This document shows positions 10,411 to 21,978 of a stretch of 64,000 bases of DNA, in pieces (within the stretch, counting starts at the first letter, position 1; each line of letters opens with the position of its first letter). The notes under the pieces were generated by a model. The model made no database searches and was not told where the DNA came from. It worked only from the letters and a program-made list of their open reading frames with translations. The DNA is from Trichopria drosophilae (Eukaryota > Arthropoda > Insecta > Hymenoptera > Diapriidae). The position numbers were made by a program, and so were the translations under genes. Location: positions 66,525,501 through 66,589,500 of the forward strand of contig CM059582.1 in NCBI GenBank assembly GCA_030407085.1. The letters run 5' to 3'.

Positions 10411-11498
10411 TTACGATGGCGAACTAGAACTGGGCGCTGCTTCTTTCATGCTTTCGTTACTTATAGATTCAAGAGCCCGGGCGCGAGACGGTAGAAAGCT
10501 GCGAAGCTTTGCGTAAGTAGGGTATTCGGTGTCGGTACTTAAATTTAATTCCCATGCCTTGCGAGTGATAGCGTCCAATTTTAGCACGATTAAATAAACG
10601 ATAATCGCGTCCCATCGATCAACCGGAGCTTCGCTCGATTTATCGTGTAAGTGTAATAAACGGGCAGCACTCTCCTTTTGCATCGTCGGTATTGAAAACA
10701 ACATATCAAAATAAGCATTTGTATTTGCAATTTTACACGAATAACGGTTCTCGAGAACTCTCCAAGCATCCATAAAAGAAGTTTTTTGGAAAACGAAAAA
10801 AGAAGTTATTACAACATCATATGACTAACTAGTGAGGCTGGTTCAGAAGCCAGCGAGGATTTTAGATAGTGGAATCTTTGTAATTTAAAGAAAGGCGTAT
10901 TATTAATTACTAAAGACGTAAAATAGTTACAGAAGTTTGTCCATTTGTCGGAACGACCGTTAAATGTAGGAAGAGAAATTGAAGGTAAAACCGTATTCCG
11001 ATGAATATGGGGACTGCCATGGAATTCATAAGTAGACACAGTTTGACTGGACGCTGCACGTGGAGATAGATCGTCAATGGCATCTTCGAGGTCACCAAGC
11101 ATGTCGAAATATGCATTCTCAAATGACAGAAATTGCTGCTTCGTGAAGTATAGCAACGTGTTGTTTTTCTCCGTGGTTGCGGCTTCTCGAATCTGTCGTT
11201 AAAGGCCACAGCATTTAGCCCATAATTCCTTGAGGTGCTCCATGCAAACCTTGACGCGACCTACAGTGCGTCGAGATCCAGTTGACACTTGTTCGGATGA
11301 CATTTGAATCTCCATCATCATTTCTTCAACATGAGCAATGAGCTCAGTATTAGTCAGATCAATAGCCATGGTGAGATCGGATTTGAATTGGATGCTCTGC
11401 GTAATGTCACAAAAATTAACCGAACGAAATGAACCAGACTCGTCAAATAAAAACGTTACATTGCTATCGTCTGAATCACTCATGTACGTTAAAAGCAA
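10411..11498 (-). pseudogene. BEL/Pao gag body
   Basis: Three frames in sequence. 11498-11199 begins MLLTYMSDSDDSNVTF (the likelier start is the internal MSDSDDS at about 11480). 11156-10809 contains LPSISLPTFNGRSDKWTNF and FHYLKSSL, the hallmark of DUF1759 gag. 10773-10411 contains AWRVLENRYSCK and PVDRWDAIIVYLIVLKLD. Gag would form the particle. Stops at about 11196 and 10806 split it. Confidence 0.75.
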
Positions 11499-12295
11499 AT
11501 GAGTGAAATGGCTTATATTTTACACGTTAATTCCAATTTTAGTAAAATTTCGAAATACGTAAAAATGCAAAAATTCGAGAAAATGCAAAAATGTTCTACA
11601 AATACTTGAAGATTAAAATTGGAAAGACTTTACCAATCAAACACAGCAATATTAAAATGCTGGATTGTTACGGCGACAAAGTAGATTCCTGCTGTCAGTG
11701 GATGATGACGCCAATTTGAAAGATGTGAAAGGAGGCACCGAGTATGCTAACAGCAATTCAGCAACACCAGCAAGAGACCATGCCTATGGGGCCCAGTTTG
11801 ATAAAGAGCATTGAAGAACGGAAACTTGCTGCAGAAGGAAGTGGGTTGAATTCACTAGAGCGTTGAAGTGTCAAACGTCGGGGCTCACGTGGTAGTTGTG
11901 ACGTCACAAATTCCGATGTCGGCGCGCGATGCGGCGGCTTGAAGCGTGCCGGTGTCTTGAGGCGGCGGCTTGAGACGGGGGCGACATGAGACGGCGGCTC
12001 GAAGAGGCGGCGAATGGAGAACCGGGACCGAAGAGTGGGGCAGCTGGCGCAGAAGACGGCAAACAAAGAAGTGGACGCGATGACGTCAGCAGCGTTCTCA
12101 AAATGGCGGCTTTCGAGGCGTAGCGTTACCACAATGGCGCGCACGTTATTCGAACTTCGAGAAATGTAATAATTTTGGCGACGAGTGCGAATAGCAATGA
12201 TTTAGACGCTACAATTCACTGAATTGAAATGAATGTATTTTCAGGGTATTCACTTTTTCCTTTGTCTCGAATACATTCACGCACGATGATCTTCA
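11499..12295 (-). other. Leader of the BEL/Pao element; no gene
   Basis: An AT-rich stretch (11500-11750) and then a GC-rich one (11800-12150) with CGGCGGCTTGA-type imperfect repeats. A 128-codon minus frame there is Arg/Ser/Pro-rich and resembles no protein I know. It may be part of the untranslated leader. Confidence 0.4.
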
Positions 12296-12689
12296 CGATC
12301 CTGGCAGGATCGCTAAAATGTTCGTGGATAGATCACGAAAGAAAAAAGGTTGCAGAATCGTGAGGGAAAAGGTGCGTGTGAGGAATTTAGGCAATTTGAA
12401 TGTAAAGAAAAAGGTAACCAAAATGCGTTCAAACACTTTCTATTTTACCTTTTACTACACTATATGAAATAATATTGTTTCTGGTTCGCCCATTTAAAAT
12501 TAACACATATGCTTTCGCGGTACAAATTTAATATAATGTACGCCGAGATACCCGGAAAAAACGAAAAGAAACAAGTCTGTCTTTGAATGCCTTAAATGTA
12601 GGATCGAAAAAAGAAATGAATATTGTTCTGCTCTTATCAACGGTGATTGCGCAACTGTCCCCCCGTCGATTCAATTTGGTGGGGTGACA
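12296..12689 (-). repeat. Probable 5' LTR and primer-binding site of the BEL/Pao element
   Basis: On the minus strand an LTR could run from TGTCACCCCACC (12689) to CCACGAACA (about 12317), followed by TTTTAGCGATCCTGCCAGG, close to the GGCGATCCTGC-type site seen after BEL/Pao LTRs. The right edge is set only by a TGT start, so the length (~370 bp) is approximate. Confidence 0.45.
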
Positions 12690-12804
12690 TGTGCGTACGT
12701 GGTAGTAAAGTGGGGGAATAGCTTTACTGCGGTTTCACTAGGATATCACCGTATTATTCCGAATTAGAATAATTGCGCGAACATTTGAATACATAACGGA
12801 TCAA
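12690..12804. other. Short spacer before the 150-bp satellite
   Basis: No feature seen. Confidence 0.4.
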
Positions 12805-14371
12805 ACAGTATTTTTGGAGTGTTTGCAAAATTTGTACTTCACAAAGCATTTCCTGCACAAGTTACACGCATTTTACAGAAAACGTGATAAACAATGATTA
12901 TATCCGAATTATTTCAAAACGAGATTTTCCTTATTTCAGCCAGTATTTTTGAAGTGTTTGCAAAATTTGCAATTTATAATGAATTTTCCTGAAAAGTTAC
13001 TTGCATTTTACAGAAATCGTTATAAACAATAATTAATTTAACAATCATTGTTTCAAAACGATATTTTCGTTATTTCAAAAAGTATTTCTGAAGTGTATGC
13101 AGAATGTTACATTTATAAAGAATTTCCTGCACAAGTTATACACCTTTTACAGAAATAGTTATAAACAATGATTATTTAAACAATGATTCCATCCGAATTG
13201 TTTCAAAACGATGTTTTCCTTATTTCAGCCAGTATTTTTGAAGTGTTTCAAAATTTGCAATTTGTAATGAATTTTCCTAACAAGTTATACGCATTATGCA
13301 CAAATCGTTATAAACAATGATTATCTAAACAATCATTCGGTTGCGAATTGTTTCAAAACGATATTTTCCTTATTTCAAACAGTATTTTTGGGGTGATTGC
13401 AAAATTTGCACTTTACAAAGCATTTCATCCACAGGTTACACTCATTTTACAGAAATCGTTATAAACAAAGATTATTTAAACAAGTTTTACATACGAATTG
13501 TTTCAATACGATATTTTCCTTATTTTAAACAGTATTTTTGGAGTGTTGACAAAATGTTACCTTTATAAAAAATGTTCGCACAAGTTATACGCCTTTTAAA
13601 GTAATCTTTATAACCAATGATTATTTAAATAATGATTCCGTCCGAATTGTTTCAGAACAATATTTTCGTTATTTTAAATAAGTATTTTTTATGCGTTTGT
13701 AAAATTTGCAATTTTTAAAGAATTTTCCTAACAAGTTATATGCATTATGCCCAAATTGCTATAAACAATGATTATCTAAACAATGATTCGGTTGCGAATT
13801 GTTTCATAACGATATTTTCCTTATTTCCAACAGTATTTTTAGAGTGTTTGCAAAATTTGAACATTACAAAGCATTTCCTGCACAAGTTACACGCATTTTA
13901 CAGAAAACGTTATAAACAAAGTTTATTTAAACAAGGTTTCCGTCCGAATTGTTTCAAAACGATATTTTCCTTATTTCAAACAGTATTTTTGGATTGTTTG
14001 CAAAATGTTACCTTTATAAAGAATTTTCTGCACAAGTTATACGCCTTTTAAAGAAATAGATATAATCAATGATTATTTAAACATTGATTCCTTCCGAATT
14101 ATTTCAAAACAATATTTTCGTTATTTAAAAATGTATTTCTGAAGTGTATGCAAAATGTTACATATATAAAGAATTTTCTGCACAAGTTATATGCCTTTTA
14201 CAGAAATCGTTATAAACAATGTTATTTATACATTGATTCAGTTGCGAGTTGTTTCAAAACGATATTTTCCTTATTTCAAACAGTAGTGTCGGAGTGTGTG
14301 CAATATTTGCATTTTATAAAGAATTTCCTGCACAGGTGATACGCTTTTTACAGATATCGTTATATACAATT
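12805..14371 (+). repeat. ~150-bp satellite array, about 11 diverged units
   Basis: CAGTATTTTT or a close variant recurs at 12805, 12941, 13080, 13230, 13380, 13530, 13681, 13831, 13981, 14131 and 14281 (spacing 136-151). Every unit holds GTTTGCAAAATTTGCA, CACAAGTTA.ACGC, CGTTATAAACAATGATTA and TTTCAAAACGATATTTTCC. Units alternate loosely between two types (TTTGCA versus GTTACCTTTATAA after AAAAT), hinting at a ~300-bp higher-order unit. The open frames in it are by-products. Confidence 0.9.
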
Positions 14372-14674
14372 TGTTCGTAAAATACCGGGCGGAAACGCGT
14401 AGAAGTGAAACTCACAGTAATACGGCAAATTAAAAACTTAGTTTTTATTCGCTTTATGGCGACGACACGAAATCGACCGACCGCAAGGAATCAATTTCGT
14501 AGACGATCCAAAATCGAATGGGCCGGGAAATGAGGAGTCGCTCGTTTGTATACGCGTTCGTCGTTAGGTACTTAAACAATTCGTTGTCAAGAAAAGATTG
14601 TCTTTTGTTGTTAGATTTCTCGATAGTTCTAGAAATTTCGATTCGGATGTTTCAACCTTCTATCCCCAACTCTT

Positions 14675-14740
<66 letters not shown>

Positions 14741-15511
14741 ACTCACTCTCCGTGAACAATTGAACGAGATTTCAAAGGATTCTCTCGTCGATGTGTTCAT
14801 CGTGGAATCCGTGTCGGTAAGTTACCGACCGTTGATCTCCGGTTTGCAAACCTTCGGACTTCTTCGCCGGAGGGCCAGCCACGGCAGATCTCGATCCCTC
14901 GAGTCCCCGCGCGTAACACCCTCCAGGTACTGTTCATCGGAAGGCGAATCGCCGGCAGATTTTCCGCTCGAACCTCCGTGTTGCAAACCCCCGAATTTCT
15001 TGTTCGCTGAAGGACCAGCCACGGCAGACTTCGACCTGTCGAGTCCCCGCGCGTGACATCCTCCAGGTACTATGCATCCGAGGGCGAGTCCCCGGCAGGT
15101 AATAATAAAACCAATGTTTGCAAACGATCCTCGAACCAGCTCAAAATCCGCCATGCTCCGATTTCGAAACGACTCATGTATGCTGCGACTCTGAACGTAA
15201 CACGAACCAATTTCAAACGACCTTGCCCCGAATCGAAATTTCTCCACATAAATAATCATTTTCATATACCGCGCGCGTAAATAGACTCATGTCTCCTTGA
15301 TTTCCTTTACTCATTTACAATAAATTTGATGAACCGTTTACGCGAATGTGGTCGCCATATACGAAGGGCCCGTACATAAAACCTATAGGCACCTTTCTGT
15401 GCGGCTGCAGCCGACTTCTGTGAGAAGAACCTCCATTCGGGTGTCCGACGGCGTGGGAAAAACTGCAAAAAAACCCACGCCAGGTACCGTAATTCGATTG
15501 AATCCGGAACA
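14372..15511 (-). repeat. 3' LTR of the second BEL/Pao element (~1.14 kb)
   Basis: The minus strand starts TGTTCCGG right after the polypurine tract AGGGGGGAGAA and ends ACGAACA, giving matched TGTTC/GAACA ends. It contains a (TC)n tract at about 14680-14736 and a ~165-bp internal duplication at about 14840-15100 (GCCAGCCACGGCAGA... repeated, each copy with GAGTCCCCGCGCGT). Confidence 0.6.
14677..14737 (+). repeat. (TC)n microsatellite
   Basis: About 28 TC units followed by three CACT units. It creates spurious Leu/Ser frames. Confidence 0.95.
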
Positions 15512-15655
15512 TTCTCCCCCCTGTGTGACATCCCGGTTGCACACATCAACATCTTCTCAGAATTGAATTTTACGTATTCACAAAAATATTCATTTGATAT
15601 CAGCATACGTATTCGCATTCATATAGCTTTTCAATCACACATTGTAACGGAAGGT

Positions 15656-16160
15656 CTAATTTAATATATTAAAATTGGTATTAAGGGACATTATGGTATT
15701 AATTATTAGGAACATAAATGATTCGCACGTCTTTACGTGCATAGCTAAGTAACCGTTACTGCCACTGCGTCCAGGAATTACTTTTTCGACGACACTCTTT
15801 CGCCACGCATTTCGCTGGGCCTGTTCGTCGATGAGCAATATCAGGTCTCCTACAGCGAAATTAGGGTTTCGCGAAGCCACTTTTTTCGCGGAAGCAACTT
15901 AGGTAGATACTCTGCAATACACCGTCTCCAGAACGCGTCCGCGATAGTTTGTGCCCAGCGCCATTGCTTTCGCAAACATTTCGTGTCGTTTTCTAATCTC
16001 TGTATCGAGAGCTGACCCACGATGTACCGATTAAAAAGTGATTCGGCGTAAGTGCTTGACTATATCTAGGATCTACCGATATGTGAGTTAGTGGACGCGA
16101 CTTGACCGCATGTTCAATTTCAGCCAGCACCGTTATCAGAGTTTCCTCCCGCGGAGTTTG
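15656..16160 (-). pseudogene. BEL/Pao integrase C-terminus (DUF5641-type)
   Basis: The frame 15880-15656 reads NPNFAVGDLILLIDEQAQR, then GRSGSNGYLAMHVKT, the DUF5641 module that ends BEL/Pao polyproteins. Upstream, in shifted frames, are SRPLTHISVDPRYSQALTP, NHFLIGTS and QWRWAQTIADAFWRRCIAEYL, the segment between integrase core and DUF5641. At least two frameshifts and a stop are present. The 3' LTR follows as expected. Confidence 0.8.
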
Positions 16161-16164
16161 ATCT

Positions 16165-16300
16165 TTTAAGACAGTGTTTGCAAAATTTGCAATTTATAAA
16201 GAATTTTCTTAACAAGTTATTTTCATTATTTCAGTCAGTATTTTCGAAGTGTTTGCAAAATTTGCACTTTTTACAGAATTTCCTACACAAGTTATAAGCC
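16165..16300 (+). repeat. Satellite remnant beyond the BEL/Pao insertion
   Basis: About one unit of the ~150-bp satellite resumes (GTGTTTGCAAAATTTGCA, CAGTATTTTCGAAGTG, CACAAGTTATAAGCC). Confidence 0.85.
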
Positions 16301-16712
16301 TCCCGCGTAGAAATTGAAGATAAAATATAGCTACAGCCTGGCCAACGTATGGCTCACATATCAAACATAGTATGGTTACTGTATGACTAAAGTGTGGCAG
16401 TAGTATAGCACTGATGTATGTCAAAAGTATGGTACCGATGTATGCCAAGGATCGCAAGCCATACGTTTCCCTGGGCATATACCATTGTTATGAACCCTAT
16501 ATGGATTAAGTCTGGGACAATTCCGTGTAAAATTGGAGCTATGGATCAAATACGGTTGTTATCTGGCCAACGAATGGCACACTCTAAAAATACTGTGGGC
16601 ACTATATGGGTAACGCATGGAGGTACTATGGCAATTACTTATGGCTTTAATATGGCCAAATATCACGAACATTCAGATCGTCTAAAAGTCAAAACTCTGT
16701 CGTAGTAGACGA
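16301..16712 (+). repeat. Non-autonomous element rich in TATGG motifs
   Basis: It begins CCCGCGTAGAAATT, the same end as the foldback at 26763-29326, and holds many TATGG/GTATGG repeats and a TAAGTCTGG block, as that element does. A degenerate opposite end (ATCTACGC) may lie at about 16907-16914. No protein is coded. Confidence 0.5.
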
Positions 16713-16984
16713 TCTCTCAGTGTAGCAACATTATATTTGACAATTCATATAAATAAAGGAAAAGTACAGCTAAAGTCTCTTAAAATTGTGGCAGAAAAAC
16801 GGCAATATAAATTGTAGATCGAATGCAAATGTACGCAACTGGCAAATCGAACGTCTTTTAAGTCGTTCATTAAGACTGATCCGTACTGATCAGCCGATAA
16901 CGTCGTAAATCTACGCTAGAAAATGTAAATTAAAAATGATTGAATCAATTTCTCAAAATTCGGACTATACATTGCACTCGACCT

Positions 16985-17145
16985 AACTATTATATATAAT
17001 CTCCTAAAAAATATCAAAGCAATTCGTCGACAATTGGCCGAGAATTTTCTAGAGTAAGGAAAACCACCTATTGTAGAAAATTCTTGGTTAGTTTTCAACG
17101 AATTTTTTTGATATTTTGTATAGATTATGTATAGTTGTTAGAAAG
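16985..17145. repeat. Imperfect inverted repeat
   Basis: Arms (left 16993-17060, right 17075-17140) match around TTTGATATTTTxTATAxATTATxTATA and GAGAATTTTCTA/TAGAAAATTCTTGG with a loop of under 20 bp. It looks like an aged MITE or one end of the neighbouring satellite. Confidence 0.5.
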
Positions 17146-17164
17146 GGCGCGACATAGTCCGAAA

Positions 17165-18955
17165 AGACTGCCCTCCAGGGCCTGCTGAAGACTACTTATG
17201 CGATTTTGATGACGTTAGGCAACATCAAATCGCGTGCATTTTTTATATTATTTTTAATGAATTTTTTAACGATTTTCAAGACCTGTGTCGTCGCTAGCAC
17301 TTCAATAGATCGCCCTGCACGAAAATCGTCGATTACTCAGCGGTCAGTTTGATGATGTTAAGCAACATCAACTCGCGTGCATTTTTGATATTATTTTAAA
17401 TGGACAATTTGAAACATTTAAGACCAGTATCGATATCCGCATTTGAATAGACTGCCCTCCAAGGCCCGCTGAAGACTACTTATGCTATTTTGATGACGTT
17501 AGGCAACATCAAATCGCGTGCATTTTTTATATTATTTTTAATGAATTTTTTAACGATTTTCAAGACCTGTGTCGTCGCTAGCACTTCAATTTTTATATCA
17601 TTTTAAATGGTCAATTTGAAACATTTTAAGACCAGTATCGATGTCCGCACTTGAATAGACTGACCTCCAGGGCCGGCTGAAGACTACTTATGCGATTTTG
17701 ATGACGTTAGGCAACATCAAATCGCGTGCATTTTTTATATTATTTTTAATGAATTTTTTAACGATTTTCAAGACCTGTGTCGTCGCTAGCACTTCAATTT
17801 TTATATCATTTTAAATGGTCAATTTGAAACATTTTAAGACCAGTATCGATGTCCGCACTTGAATAGACTGACCTCCAGGGCCGGCTGAAGACTACTTATG
17901 CGATTTTGATGACGTTAGGCAACATCAAATCGCGTGCATTTTTTATATTATTTTTAATGAATTTTTTAACGATTTTCAAGACCTGTGTCGTCGCTAGCAC
18001 TTCAATTTTTATATCATTTTAAATGGTCAATTTGAAACATTTTAAGACCAGTATCGATGTCCGCACTTGAATAGACTGACCTCCAGGGCCGGCTGAAGAC
18101 TACTTATGCGATTTTGATGACGTTAGGCAACATCAAATCGCGTGCATTTTTTATATTATTTTTAATGCATTTTTAACGATTTTTAAGACCTGTGTCGTCG
18201 CTCGCACTTCAGTAGATCGCCCTGCACGAAAATCGATGATTCCTCAGCGGTCAGTTTGATGACGTTAGGCAACATCAACTCGCGTGCATTTTGGATATTA
18301 TTTTAAATGGACAATTTGAAACATTTTAAGACCAGTCTCGATGTCCGCACTTGAATAGACTGTCCTCCAGAGCCGGCTGAAGACTACTTATGTGATTTTG
18401 ATGACGTTAGGCAACATCAAATCGCGTGCATTTTTTATATTATTTTTAATGAATTTTTTAACAATTTTCAAGACCTGTGTTGTCGCTAGCACTTCAATAG
18501 ATCACCCTGCACGAAAATCGTCGATTACTCAGCGGTCAGTTTGATGACGTTAAGCAACATCAACTCGCGTGCATTTTGGATATTATTTTAAATGGACAAT
18601 TTGAAAAATTTAAGACCAGTATCGATATCCGCATTTGAATAGACTGCCCTCCAAGGCCCGCTGAAGACTACTTATGCGATTTTGATGACGTTAGGCAACA
18701 TCAAATCGCGTGCATTTTTGATATTATTTTAAATGGACAATTTGAAACATTTTAAGATCAGTCTCGATGTCCGCACTTGAATAGACTGCCCTCCAGGGCC
18801 TGCTGAAGACTATTTATGCGATTTTGATGACGTTAGGCAACATCAAATCGCGTGCCTTTTTGATATTATTTTTAATGCATTTTTTAACGATTTTTAAGAC
18901 CTGTGTCGTCGCTCGCACTTCAATAGATCGCTTCAGCGGTCATTTTGAAGATGTT
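17165..18955 (+). repeat. 142/284-bp satellite, forward block
   Basis: GAATAGACTG recurs at 17445, 17653, 17861, 18069, 18353, 18637 and 18779. Intervals are 208, 208, 208, 284, 284 and 142 bp. The 284-bp unit is two related ~142-bp halves, each with TGATGACGTTAGGCAACATCA and CGCGTGCATTTTTxATATTATTTT. The three 208-bp units are nearly identical and lack part of one half, so a deleted dimer was recently amplified locally. Confidence 0.92.
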
Positions 18956-19680
18956 AGACGTTAGACGGACTCCGAGACTGGTCTTAAAATGTTTCAAATT
19001 GTCCATTGAAAATAATATCAAAAATGCACGCGATCTGATGTTGTCTAACGTCATCAAAATGGCCGCTGAGTAATCATCGATTTTCGTGCAGGGCGATCTA
19101 TTGAAATGCGTACGACGACACAGTTCTTAAAAATCGTTAAAAAATTCATTAAAAATAATATCAAAAATGAGCGCGATTTGATGTTGCCTAACGTCATCAA
19201 AATCGCATAAGTAGTCTTCAGCGGGCCCTGGAGATCAGTCTATTGAAGTGCGGACATCGAGACTGGTCTTAAAATGTTTCAAATTGTCCATTTAAAATAA
19301 TATCAAAAATGCACGCGATTTGATGTTGCCTAACGTCAGCAAAATCGCAAAAAGTAATCTTCAGCGGGCCCTGGAGGTCAGTTTATTCAAGTGCGGACAT
19401 CGAGACTGGTCTTAAAATGTTTCAAATTGTCTATTTAAAATAATATCAAAAATGCACGCGATCTGATGTTGCCTAACGTCATCAAAATCGCAAAATTAAT
19501 CTTCAGCGGGTCCTGTAGGGGAGTCTATTCAAATGCGAACATCGAGACTGGTCTTAATGTTTTTCAAATTGTCCATTTAAAATAATATCAAAAATGCACG
19601 TGATTTGATGTTGCCTAACATCATCAAAATCGCATCAGTAAGTTTCTAATAGCCGTGGCGGGCAGCGTTTGCAATTGCGA
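18956..19680 (-). repeat. 142/284-bp satellite, inverted block
   Basis: From about 18956 the same units run on the opposite strand (TGATGTTGCCTAACGTCATCA, GGTCTTAAAATGTTTCAAATTG) and decay toward 19680. The switch lies in GATGTTAGACGTTAGACGGA. Confidence 0.9.
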
Positions 19681-20901
19681 GTATCGGGACTGGCCTGTAA
19701 ATTCTTTATACATTATTTTGCAACAATATCAGTAATGCATTTCTCATCAATAAGAGAATTTGAAAAAAAAATTTCGAATTTTTAGAAAATTACGAATCTG
19801 AGATATACCTACCACGTTGAAAAATATCTATAATTATTCGTCTGCAGTTAGCGTATAAAAAGTATAGTTTCCGGAGTTTACCACGTGGAGTTTGCAGTAC
19901 GTTTTCAAACTCCTTTTTTTGTCATTTTTAATTTTTTAATTTTTTTTGCTTTTAGTTTTTTAATTTTTTTTTCAATTTTTGTTAAATACTTTTTTGTGTT
20001 CAATTTAAAGAAAAATTCACCTTTTTTCGATTAATTACTTCGACCCAGACCTTAGGCCTGGACGAAGTATTGAATTTGGTCACTTTGGGCATGACTAATA
20101 CCCTACAGTTTTTCATCAAATGTCAATGTTTCAGACCCTAGGGACCCCCATTCAACAATAAAAAAATTTGTGTCCGTGATCTTGTACGTACGTACGTCCG
20201 TAGGTCCATAGGTCCGTACGTCCCGTTTTTTGTCTCGCGATAACTCGCGTACGGATAAGCATAATGACATAATTTTGTTTAAATACGTGTCTTGGCATAA
20301 CTTATATCTGATTAGATTTTGGCGGAGATCTATCCGTCCATTACTAAAAAACATTAGCCCCAATTAGGTTTTTTCGTAGTTTTTTGCATTTATTTTGAAA
20401 AATACCAATTTTATTAAAAAATGTTTCAAACAAAAAAGACAGAGCATGAAAGTCTCTACAAAAAAAGGTTTTATTCATTTTCTTCCTTAAGTTATCGATA
20501 ATGCCATAAAAACTGGTTTAATATGCTTATGACTATTGCCTAAAAAAGTATTGAATTTGGTCACCTCGGCAAAAAAATTATCCTATAGTTTTTCATCAAA
20601 TTTCGACGTTTCAGAAACTTCGACAGCCCCGCGGGCGCGGTGATCACCTCTTGGCGCATAAGTTCTTTTACGCCCTTGGTACGAAAATAACTATTTCAAT
20701 ATATCTAAAAGATGTTTTATAGATATCTAAAAGATATCCGTCAGAGATCTTTTCGACACTTTCAAGATATCTATGACGAATTATATGTATATACATATAT
20801 TGTACATATACATTGTATATATAAGATCATAATGATACAGACAGTAATTAGTAATACACAGTAAACATGTAATATGCATCGAAGAGTCTATTACAATATA
20901 A
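19681..20901. other. AT-rich repeat remnants; no gene
   Basis: Holds a hairpin at about 20038-20072 (CTTCGACCCAGACCT against AGGCCTGGACGAAG), a (TACG/GTCC) stretch at 20185-20230 (TACGTACGTACGTCCG), and two copies of TATTGAATTTGGTCAC...TTTTTCATCAAAT about 485 bp apart (20069 and 20552). An 86-codon minus frame here is not convincing. Confidence 0.5.
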
Positions 20902-21450
20902 GTGCATGAAGTAAGTGTTACTTTTTTTACTGGATTGTACCAGCTTTCGCATGCAGTATCTTATTCAGTGAATATGGTCGATGATGATGGAAAATTAAAC
21001 ATGGAGTACGCAAGAGAAGAACCAAATGTTCTTAAAGTCAAGGTACAATCACGACACATTTCTCGCACGTCTTACAGATGTTTTATAAGATACGCACCTG
21101 GCACTATTGGAGTTTTTGGTATGAAAGACCATGCATGTGAGTGTGCTAATAGCAGAATGACTGTGGGTTGCTGTTCGCACATTGCAGCAATTGTATATTA
21201 CCTGTCACATGCTAGGTATTTATCCAGAATTCCTAAACCAGGTAAAATCCTGAGTGATATTTTTTTAAAAACCCAAATCACTGCAGTCATCAACGATGAC
21301 AGTGACGAGGATTTTATGTCACAAAACGAGATTGGATCGATTCTTCTGTCGTCAGTTGCTTTCTCTTGCCTTTTAAAGCAGACATCATTACTTCAAAATC
21401 CTTCTCTTCCAAATGGTTCTGTATATCTCGAAATCCACGGTCAAATATGA
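20902..21450 (+). pseudogene. Tail of a transposase with SWIM zinc finger
   Basis: The frame reads GLYQLSHAVSYSVNM, KVKVQSRHISRTSYRCFI and then CECANSRMTVGCCSHIAAI, a SWIM finger (C-x-C-xn-C-x-H), followed by YYLSHARYLSRIPKPGKIL. This block is the C-terminal half of a group of animal transposon proteins in which a DDE_Tnp_4-type nuclease comes first. Here nothing nuclease-like lies upstream. The true homology stops near 21300; the remaining codons translate the antisense of the next feature. The start codon is arbitrary. Confidence 0.7.
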
Positions 21451-21628
21451 AAATATTACCTGGTTTCAAAAACGTTGTAGTCCATTTGGATCATCAATGA
21501 TAATTTTCATTATTGCCGCATCATTTTGAGTAGCTAGATAGGGACCAAGCATATCTACGACAAACCCATCAGTTGTGCAGATAGTAAAAGGCTTGCAAAG
21601 GGGAACTTTTTTTGTCCAGAATATGATT
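21335..21628 (-). pseudogene. DDE_Tnp_4-type transposase fragment, inverted relative to its SWIM tail
   Basis: The minus strand reads CTTDGFVVDMLGPYLATQNDAAIMKIIIDD, then after a frameshift IFIFDRGFRD and LKGKRK. TTDGFVVD/GPYLATxNDA and FDRGFRD are conserved blocks around the second and third acidic residues of this family. The fragment abuts the SWIM fragment tail to tail, which the parent protein would never show, so an inversion or two nested copies is implied. Confidence 0.7.
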
Positions 21629-21978
21629 TCCTCTGATATTCATTGTTAACACTTTTTTTATTTATTGTTTGATTGAATTTTTGATTGAATACAACTAAGG
21701 AAGAAATTTTCAAATGTGTTTTTGCATTTTCAATTTTTTCGAAAATTCTCTTATTGATATATATAACATATTTAAAGCTTATTAAAATCTGTATAGTGGT
21801 TTTCGAGAAAAACGCGTATTTCGATTTTTTCCCCCTCCATAACTGCCAAAATAAGACGAATTGAGAGCTAATATTTACAGGATTTTATATTCACACGGTT
21901 AGCAATTAAAATTGCTAATATGGGCTGGATTCGTGCGGGGGAAATTTTTGCACACTTACCCGGCTATACCCTTTATCA

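Larger units (their letters stand above)
8334..12689 (-). mobile_element. BEL/Pao LTR retrotransposon, 5' two-thirds, minus strand
   Basis: Read on the minus strand: LTR (about 12689-12318), primer-binding-like site, leader, gag with zinc knuckles, aspartic protease, RT. The protein blocks (DUF1759-type gag, CCHC-like knuckles, DPGS protease, LLFDAS-type RT) are specific to BEL/Pao. The element is cut at 8334 at the RT/RNase H border by another repeat, so integrase and 3' LTR are absent. Frameshifts separate most blocks. Confidence 0.82.
14372..16164 (-). mobile_element. Second BEL/Pao element, 3' end only, inside the satellite
   Basis: On the minus strand: integrase tail (16160-15656), polypurine tract (at about 15522-15512), then an LTR (15511-14372). 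Satellite flanks it on both sides. It is 5' truncated, and about 80 bp of satellite is missing across the insertion, so a deletion accompanied or followed insertion. Confidence 0.7.

Noticed and set aside
12805..14371. Several 60-100-codon frames repeating IVSKRYFPYFKQYF
   Set aside because: They arise from the 150-bp satellite and recur only because the unit length is a multiple of three.
14518..15056. Frames of 81 and 152 codons with Ser-Leu runs
   Set aside because: They cross a (TC)n tract in an LTR.
17165..19680. CRISPR array
   Set aside because: Long near-identical tandem units with no unique spacers, in a eukaryotic context; it is a satellite.
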